From positions 62,001-126,000 of the forward strand of contig UESW01000051.1 in NCBI GenBank assembly GCA_900491605.1: a stretch of DNA of 64,000 nt, given 5' to 3'. Position 1 is the stretch's first letter, and each line of letters starts with the position of its first letter. This stretch comes from Calamus simplicifolius (taxonomy: Eukaryota > Streptophyta > Magnoliopsida > Arecales > Arecaceae). The translations under genes were made by a program, and so were the position numbers. The notes under the pieces are model-generated. The model worked only from the letters and a program-made list of their open reading frames with translations. It had not been told where the DNA came from and did no database searches. Shown here piece after piece: positions 56,380 through 64,000 of this stretch.

Positions 56380-57579
56380 GTATCAGCTGCTTGATCTCTT
56401 GCTTGAGATGCCAGCATTCCTTGGTATCATGCCCATGGTTGTGATGATATCAACAGTATTGGTCATATCCCTCCAGATTGGATTCCCCCGAAGAGGCTTT
56501 GATCGAAGGAGCGGGTGTCCTATCTCCATTAGGATTTGGGCCCGTGGCACAGTGAGTGAAGTAAATCGGTTGAATCTCCATGCTGGGCTTCGAGTGTCAC
56601 CTAGGTGATAGAGCCCTTTGACGGTGTGGACTCACAGGATGAGCTGGTGAGCTTCTATCTGGGTTACTCTTTTCCTTCTTCTTTCATTGCTCAGCTTGTA
56701 CCGACCATCTAGACTCCTCTACCATGGCGTATTTGTTAGATAGGGCTATCATGTCGGAGAGGCTTCGTGGGTAATTCACCTCTAGAGCCATATAGAAGTT
56801 TTCCTCCTTCGTTACCTTGCCTATGAGGGCGGACATGACCACCTCATGGTTGAGATTATCAACCTCTAATAAGGCCATGTTAAAATGACCTAAGAATTTC
56901 TTCAGGGATTCCCCTCTCATTGCTTCAATTTGGAAAGAGAATTCGACTTTTGTTGATAACGGCGACTGCTGACAAACTAGCTGCTAAAGGAGTGGCCAAG
57001 TTCATCAAAAGAACTGGTTGAGTTCGGTTTTAAGATGCCAAACCACACTCTAGTAGGCCCCCTAAAGGTTAAGGGGAAGGCCTGACACAAAATCACATCT
57101 AAGGCTCCATGGAACATCATGATATATATGAAGCTACTCAGATGGTTGTTTGGATTAGTAGTCCTGTTGTATGGCTCGATTGCAGGGAGCTTTATGTATG
57201 ATAGGATGGCTTCATTCATGATCTTCTCAGTGAAGGGTGGACCTTGTTCCACCCAAGACTTCGGTCGAGCCGCATGCTTGACAGCTTCAATTCTAGACGC
57301 ATCTTTTGGATCTTTCATTCGAAAACTTTGGCTTGTAATGACGGGGAAGCCAGGATGGGAATCAACATCATGGCGTTGATCCATGATGAGAGGAAATTGA
57401 AGACAATGAACAGGTCCGGTAAGGTTGGGGGAGGCACCTGGTCTGACTTTCAGTGGGATTGGTTCTATTTCTCCCACCTTATGTTCGAGTTGACGTGGGG
57501 GGACTTGTGGCTTCAAACTGATGGGCACCATCGGTTGAACTGACCTGACTACTCCAACGGGATGTTGTTGAGTGCCCAC
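56380..57579 (-). pseudogene. Gypsy gag with CCHC-type knuckle
   Basis: From 57579 on the minus strand: PFTEKIMNEAI, KLPAIEPYNRTTNPNNHL, MMFHGALDVILCQAFP, LTFRGPTRVWFGILKP and SFDELGHSF, the plant Gypsy capsid (Retrotrans_gag) signature. It continues at 56920-56684 (MRGESLKKFLGHFN, TKEENFYMALEVNYP). A knuckle YxxYC-stop-YHxxxGHDTKECW lies at about 56465-56410, with a stop at one position. The next recognisable protein is integrase, only about 50 bases on. Confidence 0.85.
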
Positions 57580-57887
57580 AGGAGGTTGAGGATTTGGTGC
57601 TGTCGAGGGACAAGCTTCTTGGCATCCTTGTACTAGTTATATTAAGGTTTGGACTTGTTGGACCAATATGCTGAATTGGTTCTGTGTGACAAAAATTGCA
57701 GGTAGTGGTAGAGCAGCGAACTGGGATGGTTATGGAGATGTCACATTATGCGAGAGATCAGGCCTTTAAGAAATGGCCTGGTCAGGGGCATCTACGGTTG
57801 CCCTTTTGCAGTTCACCATTTAGGATGGTGTCCTTCTCTTTTGAACCTTTTTACCTGAGATTTATCAAGTTATGGGGACTTGAGGCC

Positions 57888-57905
57888 CTTCCTATAACGC
57901 CCATC
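57888..57905 (-). other. Putative primer-binding site of Tat-type element
   Basis: Next to the LTR the minus strand reads TGGGCGTTATAGGAAGGG, similar to the TGGCGCTAGAAGGAGGG-type primer sites of plant Gypsy elements. The LTR begins at 57906. Confidence 0.6.
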
Positions 57906-58698
57906 TATTGCTGCGGATTTTTGTTCTTCGACTTGGGGATGATGTGATAGCACATGTCAGGATCCGTATGGCATCCTTCCATCCTCGCGAACCTGCAAGA
58001 CAATGTCCTCATGTAAGAGATGAGGTGGGTGGTCCTGCGGAAAACCCTTTGATGCCCAAGTCAGTAAAAATCTTTAGCCATAGAAGATATGGAGAAGGTT
58101 GTGTAGAGGAGGGGAGAGGAAGAGAGATTCTCACAGAGTGGTTGTGATCTCTTGCCCTTGCCCCGAGCGCTCTCGGGGTCTGCTCTCGGGGTCTGACATT
58201 TAAAGAGAGTAGATATGGTAAGCCGTTACCTAATTCTTGGAGAGCAGTTTTAGAAGTTGGAGGATGATAAGACCCATTTTGACATATACCTTATAAGGGG
58301 TATTCGTGATCCCGCAAATCATGAAGAGGGGGAGCCTTATCTGGCTCTTGTTTTCGTTCATGAGGGACCACTTTGGGAAGGAGCTTCGATATTCTTATGA
58401 TTTTAGTGATCTGATGGCCGAGATATTTGGCGCGACATGGGCCGAAGGTTGGCAAAAGGGAGGGTCGGTCAGGTGACTTCGGACTGCTGAGGTTCGGTTG
58501 GTCTGGCTCGAGAGCGAGACTTGACGAAGTTGAAGGTTGGTCAGCCAAGGTTCGGCCTGGCAAGACTCAAGCGGAGATACTGAGAGTAGGTTGGCAAGGC
58601 ATCCTTTGGCTCATAAAGGTCGGCCGTAACCTAAACGTGCGCTCGGTTTGTCTGCCCATGTCACCTAATTTATGCAAAGACTTTTTTACCCCGCATCA
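57906..58698 (-). repeat. Right (5') LTR of the Tat-type element
   Basis: It starts TATTGCTGCGGATTTTTG and ends ACCCCGCATCA, the partner of 44377-45181. Confidence 0.85.
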
Positions 58699-60846
58699 AC
58701 ACAATTTTTTGAAGTTCAATCCTTTAGTTTGATGTTTTGAAAGTCATATTTTCTTTCCATCGTTCCTATGTTCGTCATGGGGTCAATCAAGTTGTGGATA
58801 GTGCCATTAGGTTAGTTGCCTTCAGGTTTTACTCGCAAGTGTGGTCTGAAAATTTCAACAGACGGTAGAGGTAGTTAAATGAATTGGAAGAATGTTTTCA
58901 GAATGGGAGATGCATATCTCTTTGTAACAAGTGAAAAAGACAAGGTGCAAGGATTGTCTGATTTTGTCTTTATTTTGTTTCTTTTCTGTGCTCACCCTCA
59001 TGGGTATTCTTCTTCCATTAGGGAAGTCCCAGTGACAATTCATGAAGGTCGCAGTATCTCTGGATACTGAGAAGATGCAATTAATAAAGTTAAAGAGAAA
59101 GAAGATAGAACTGAGAAGAGAAAGGAGGAGAAGGGCAGTGAAGTCGAACTCAGCTTGAAGCCAAAGAGTCAAAGGAGGCAGTTGGCAATGCCTTCTAGTA
59201 CCAGGTTTCCCTTCTCCTGCCATGGAAGAGGCGAACCCACCGTCGACCAACTGGGGCCAAATGGTGACCAAAATAAGAGAAAAGGTTGGATTTTGAGGAC
59301 TTCGTTCTTCTTCGCAGGCCTCAATTTTGCCATTCTTGTGTGGAAGTTTTGTAGAGATGGAAGCAGTAATCCATATTTATCTCCTTTTTATGTCTTTCCT
59401 CCCTTCTTATGCTACACATATACTAGAAATGATGAGAGCAGTTTTGGTTTATTGGTTTTGATTGATTATGTTTCAAATGAAAGCCAAAGATTGTTTTTAT
59501 TTTTTTTTTTGGTTTCTCTTTGTCCTTCTTTATTTCTCCTATTTATTGGTGATTGAAATTGGAGATTTTGGATGTATAGAACTGGATATATTTAACTTCT
59601 GCAATTTTTCTATCATCTTGTTTGTGTCAGTTCAGATCCGAGTGAAGCCTTTTTGCTTCCATTATGCTGCTTTGATTTTTTTCACTTGCTTGTTGCTAAA
59701 ACGCAATTTTATGATAAAATTGCTAAATGTAGTTTGATTGAAGTAGAATTGATTCAGTTCAATCTGATTTCAAATTCATCTTTTCCATTCATGAATTTGA
59801 ATCCAGTTATGTTTTAGTTGAATCTTAGGAAGTCAAATCTAGCACGTCTTCAACTGTAAACGATAAGTGTTTGCAAGGTCTAGGGTCAATCAAATCCTTT
59901 CACATCTGATTTGTTTGATTGTTTTAAGTGAAGAAGCAGCGATCATTGGTCTTGACAGTTAGCTTGAAACTTTAAGCAAATGCTTGAAGTGTTTTGAAGA
60001 AGGGTTGGTAAATGTTATTGGCTTTGCAAAGAAATCCTTCTAAGCAAATTTCATAAATAAGTGCTACCTATTGTAGCATGTGGTAGCAATTTGATTTCAT
60101 GAACGTCCGTACTTTCTTCAGAAGGAAATAAAATCGGCTTGATTGCTTTGAGCTGCTCAAGGTTCTTCTGAAATGCATTTTAATCGACCATAAACATTTG
60201 CATGATGTTTATGTGCTTGCTAATGCTGATCCATCCCTTCTTGTGCACAACTATTGAAGATTTCTCTACCTTTTTTCCCAAAGAAAAAAAAAGGTTATCT
60301 AGTGGTCGATCAATACTAATTGACATCAAACAAATATTAAAACAAAATGTGAGTTCCATGAATCCTTCTCAATTCTCCTTTTCTGCTTTCTCATCTTGTA
60401 TGCTCCAAAGTTCTCCAAGAAACCCATCAACCTGGACCGTATTCAAGTGTGTGTTCTCTAGAATCACATGATAATCCTTTGTTCCTGAAAATCAAAGATT
60501 CTCTAGAATCAAAGATCAACACCCTTTTCCCTTTAATTTTTATTCTGAAAATTGAAGGCATATGAGATTTTCAGAAATAATTTGTAGCACTTTAAACGTC
60601 AGAATATGCTGATCAATTTTTTGGGAATTTACATGGGAATGTTCACTTCAAACAGCCCCTAAATGGTAATATATATGGTCATGACAAATGCATGTCGTGT
60701 ATACTTACATAATTGTTTGTTGAGTCGTTGATCATGGATCACGTGAACAGTACTTATATTTGGTTTATTTGATCATGAACGGTATGCATCGTGAACCTAG
60801 GAAATAAAACTCACTTTAAGAATATCACATCATCACGTAGTGTACC
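58699..60846. other. Unassigned AT-rich region between two Gypsy elements
   Basis: I find no recognisable gene. The largest open frame (58855-59271, minus) has a hydrophobic stretch but overlaps several plus-strand frames and matches no family I know. 59460-59740 is T-rich. Confidence 0.45.
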
Positions 60847-62093
60847 TGATCGTGTCGTAGCGCAATGATTAAAACACCTTAATTTCACTAATAGAATAGC
60901 GAGAGTAAGGGATCGAATCCATAGGACTTTAGCGATTATCTTGAAATAAATTTATAAATTTAAATAAATAGATAATTAGTAGTGAAAATAATTAAGATAT
61001 GATCTATCTTATAAGAGCACGGCCTGTACCCGTAGATCACGGTCCGTCCTTTTAAGAATAGATCAGTTAAGAATTATTTCCACTTAAATAGAATTCAATA
61101 AGAATTAAACATGAATAAAAGTTTTATTTCATAGCATCCAAGATTGCATATTAAAATTAAAGAGTTTTAATTTCTGACATTAAGAAGGCAACAAGAAAGC
61201 AACAAATTCTTCCTGAACCGAACTAAAGTTGGGCTGAACCAAACCGGGCTGAACCAAACCAAAGACGGGCTGAACCAGGCTCTCTTCTTCCTTCACAGAC
61301 GCCTCAAGTCATGAACTCCTCCTGGGAACAGAGCCTCCACACAACGAACAGAGCCTCCACGCCACGAACAGAGCCTCCGAGAAGACCCTCCGAGCCCACG
61401 GATGGCTCCTGGGACCTGGGGACAGCCGCTTGCAGAACTCTCAATTGCACCCTTTCCTCTGCGTAGACAAAGCTTTTTATAGATGTTGAGACGTGGTGAG
61501 AACGCGGAAAGAGCGCTGGCTGCCTTCCTTCCACTCCAAGGTTACTTCCCTATTGGCACCCGGACAGATGCGAAGAGATTTCATAGGGATCGTGGCGAGA
61601 TTGCAGACGATTCTCCTTCCAATTTAGCTTCAGATTTCTTTCTCAATTGTTGCCGGACCATGAAATCAGAGAAAAGAAGAATCTGGGCTTCCTTCTTTAA
61701 TTTCATTAAATCTGGGATACTTTTGGTAATTTCTGATGTTGAGAATCTTTTTGATGGCGAGGAGCTTCTCAGCGGCGATATTTTTGGCAAAGAAATCAAT
61801 CTCTGACAGCCTCTGTGCGTCACAGGCAGGGAAGAAGACGATGAACTCGGCAGACCATCTGCCGAGTTTGCTTTAAGATGCATGCAAATAAAAAATAAAT
61901 CCTTATAAATTCAATTCCGAGCTCATTTTAAGTCTGATTTGAGTGCATTTGTATCATTAATTCCTAAAATCGAGCTCTTTAAGTTGATGAGTTTTACTTA
62001 AAATATTATATAAAATATTTAAATATTAAATAATAATAGATACGTTGACCTATTAATTAATAGGTTTAGTGATAATTATTTGTATGTTTATCA
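60847..62093 (-). repeat. 3' LTR of second Gypsy element, about 1.25 kb
   Basis: The right edge is firm: TTTATCA at 62093 is followed by CTCCCCCCAACTTGAA, the reverse complement of a polypurine tract. The left edge TGATCGTGTCG at 60847 is less sure (TGTACC at 60841 is an alternative). A minus-strand TATA box (TATAAAAAGC) lies at about 61472-61481. Confidence 0.65.
61471..61481 (-). promoter_or_regulatory. TATA box in Gypsy LTR
   Basis: TATAAAAAGCT on the minus strand, inside the LTR, oriented towards the LTR's R-U5 side. Confidence 0.5.
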
Positions 62094-62110
62094 CTCCCCC
62101 CAACTTGAAT
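62094..62110 (-). other. Polypurine tract of second Gypsy element
   Basis: The minus strand reads TTCAAGTTGGGGGGAG directly before the LTR TG (TGATAAAC). This AAGTTGGGGGGAG form is a frequent plant Gypsy polypurine tract. Confidence 0.8.
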
Positions 62111-63207
62111 CTTACTTATCCTCGAGTAAATAAGGAATTTAGAAATATGTACCAAGCTAGTCCAATAATTGATAGTTATCTTACCGTTCTAAAAAAAAAT
62201 TCTAATTAGATCATAGGGAGGTACTTCATCGGATTATTAAGTTTACCCATTTAGTGATAGAGTGTAATCCATAAGAATTTATAGAAGTCTTCCTTCACCA
62301 ACTTTTCACTTTTCTATTTAAGTCTTCTAACTTAATTTGGGTTGGGTGTAGTGTCTTTTTGTAATTTAGTTCCCTTAATTATTTATTTATTTATGTGTAA
62401 AGTCAGTGCAATGTCCTAACCCCTTGCTTTCTAATTAACCCTTGTAGCGAGCTTTAGGCCAATGGATCCCAAACCAATTGGTTTTAGGGCATTAGATGTA
62501 AAACACCCTCGGACTTACTGACTCGAGTCAAAAAGGCTTTAGGTAGGACTGACTCTACTTAGGTTCTTTTACATTCTCATCTTTTTATGCGAAAAACATC
62601 ACTTGCTTAGGTGACACCCGATTACTTAGTGAAAGATGCTAAGAACCTAATTTATTAAATTTAAGAGAGATTTTTTACTCTTTCTTTCTCTCTCTCTCTC
62701 TCTTTTGAATGACATTTTCACCCACACCCTTATTAAGTATATTGTACTATTAAGATCAGTGGTTAGAAGGGTCTGAAATTATTCTAAATTTTTTTTGGGC
62801 TAAACCCTACCTTTTATTAGGTTTTCTTAATAATTTATTCTCAGTATCTCAAAAATAATCTAACCATTAATCATTCATTAATCAGACTGCTTGATTAACT
62901 TCAAATCGAGACAGAATTTGGTACACACATCTGATTATAGTTTTACTCAAGATTTACCTATTCTTCCCTCCCCCCTAACATAATTTCCATTGTCCCTAAT
63001 GGAAGAAAAATTAATTTCAAGGAAAGATACTACCTGTCAAGTATTTGAAGGTTGGAGGTTTCATTGTTGACATCTTCTTTCAATCTACTTCTGTTGCTCT
63101 TCTCTGGTCATACTAAAAGAACAGAAAGTTAAAAATAACTAATAAACTGGGTTGCCTCCCAAGAGCGCTAAGTTTAAAGTCTTCAGCCAGACTGTGCTAC
63201 TCCTTAA
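62111..63207. other. Non-coding region between integrase and 3' LTR
   Basis: AT-rich, with a (TC)n run at about 62683-62704. No antisense extra ORF like that of the Tat element is visible here. Confidence 0.5.
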
Positions 63208-64000
63208 TTATGATAGTATTGGGTTCACAAGATCAATTGATTCAACAACTTCTCCATCATTAATTTCTTCTATATATGGTTTCAAACGTTGGCTATTTAC
63301 TTTTAATGTATTTCCCTACTTGGGGTCTTTAAGCTCTACAGCTCCATGGGGAAATACTTGAGTTACTATGAAAGGTCCATTCCATCGTGAACGAAGTTTT
63401 CCAGGAAAAATATGTAATTTTGAATTGTAAAGCCATACTTTTTGATTTGGTTCAAAAGTTTTTCTATTAATAAATTTGTCATGATATACTTTGGTTCATT
63501 CTTTATATTTTTGAACTCTCGTATGCATCATTTCGTATCTCTTCTAACTCATTTAATTGGAGTTTCCTATTGACACATGCATTCTTCATATCATAATTAA
63601 ATTGCTTGATGGCCCAAAATGCACGGTGTTCCAATTTTATAGGTAAATGATAGGCATTTCCAAATAAGAGCTGATATGGAGACATTCCTATGGGAGTTTT
63701 AAATGCAGTACGATAAGTCCATAATGCATCATCCAAACGTTCTGACTAATCTTTTCTATCGGGTCTCACCATTTTCTCAAAGATATGTTTAATTTCTTTA
63801 TTTGATATTTCAACTTGGCCACTAGTTTGGGGATGATAAGGTGTAGCTACCTTATGAGTAATTCCATATTTGTTCATTAATCCTTCAAAATGTCTATTCA
63901 TGAAATGTGTACCCCTATCACTAATTATAGCCCTTGGGCATCCAAAACGACTAAGGATGTTATGCTGAATAAACTTGATTACAACTTTATGGTAATTGGT
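63208..64000 (-). pseudogene. Gypsy integrase, core and C-terminal part (partial)
   Basis: From the window edge the minus strand reads SRFGCPRAIISDRGTHF, then YGITHKVATPYHPQTSGQVE and NKEIKHIFEKMV, which includes the second Asp and the Glu of the D,D,E core. MDDALWTYRTAFKTPIGMSP and YQLLFGNAYHLPIKLEHRAF follow. After a frameshift near 63505 come KLRSRWNGPFIVTQVFPHGA and VNSQRLKPYIEE, ending at TAA 63208. Stops replace residues before SERLDD (TAG near 63750), in YKE-x-TKVYHDKF (TGA) and near 63320 (TAG). Confidence 0.85.

Larger units (their letters stand above)
44377..58698 (-). mobile_element. Tat-type Ty3/Gypsy retrotransposon with internal deletion and nested Copia
   Basis: Direct repeats of about 0.8 kb (44377-45181 and 57906-58698) begin TGTTGC/TATTGC and end GCATCA. 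Minus orientation is shown by a primer-site-like stretch beside the right LTR, gag at 57579-56400, integrase at 56367-55340 and a polypurine tract beside the left LTR. Protease, reverse transcriptase and RNase H are absent. An antisense, intron-containing extra ORF lies between integrase and the 3' LTR, as described for several Tat-lineage elements. Flanking pentamers (ATACT and ACACA) do not match, so the ends have mutated or recombined. A Copia element (45505-51218) is inserted near the 3' LTR. Confidence 0.8.
60847..64000 (-). mobile_element. Second Gypsy retrotransposon (Athila/Tat-like), 3' part only
   Basis: A 3' LTR, polypurine tract and integrase are arranged on the minus strand. The rest lies beyond the window. 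The integrase wording (HGAVEL ... QRLKPY) and the long gap between integrase and LTR fit Athila-like elements. Confidence 0.75.

Noticed and set aside
58855..59271. 138-codon minus-strand frame with a hydrophobic segment
   Set aside because: No recognised family, overlaps plus-strand frames, and no promoter or splice support.

Overview
This window is plant nuclear DNA and is mostly transposable elements (TEs). Plant hallmarks are CACTA (En/Spm) transposons, Copia and Ty3/Gypsy LTR retrotransposons, a plant-type LINE, hAT and Tourist-like MITEs, and a GC-rich AP2/ERF gene with an EAR motif. The GC-rich ERF gene in AT-rich, heavily nested TE DNA fits a monocot with a fairly large genome. A palm is a guess I cannot test from the sequence.

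Layout. 1-1617: start of a minus-strand Copia element (gag start, tRNA-Met primer-binding site, LTR with TATA box) beside or inside the right end of a first CACTA transposon (terminus at 1617). 1911-25689: a minus-strand, non-coding LTR retrotransposon (LARD-like) with identical TTAAA target duplications. A complete 15.5 kb CACTA transposon (4819-20300, GTT target duplications) sits in its internal region, and a solo LTR-like insertion (23150-25053) sits in its right LTR. The CACTA element carries a decayed TNP2-type transposase gene, a TNPA-like gene, subterminal palindrome arrays, a GC-rich palindromic minisatellite and a roughly 5.6 kb satellite-like array of 83-85 bp units. That array is the most unusual structure in the window.

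25690-32820: two hAT-type MITEs and the only recognisable cellular gene, an ERF repressor on the minus strand (28893-29479) that needs one frameshift to join its AP2 domain to its EAR motif. CpG-rich DNA without clear genes surrounds it. 32820-44376: a decayed Copia copy, a SINE-like retroposon with 15 bp duplications, a LINE remnant, a MITE nested in its own family and an LTR fragment.

44377-58698: a minus-strand Tat-type Gypsy element with both LTRs, gag and integrase but no protease, reverse transcriptase or RNase H. It carries an antisense, intron-containing extra ORF and an 11-codon tandem repeat, and a full-length but stop-ridden Copia element (45505-51218) is inserted in it. 60847-64000: 3' LTR, polypurine tract and integrase of another minus-strand Gypsy element that continues past the window.

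No element looks able to move on its own, since each coding region carries stops, frameshifts or deletions. The CACTA element has intact ends and could in principle be mobilised by a relative.
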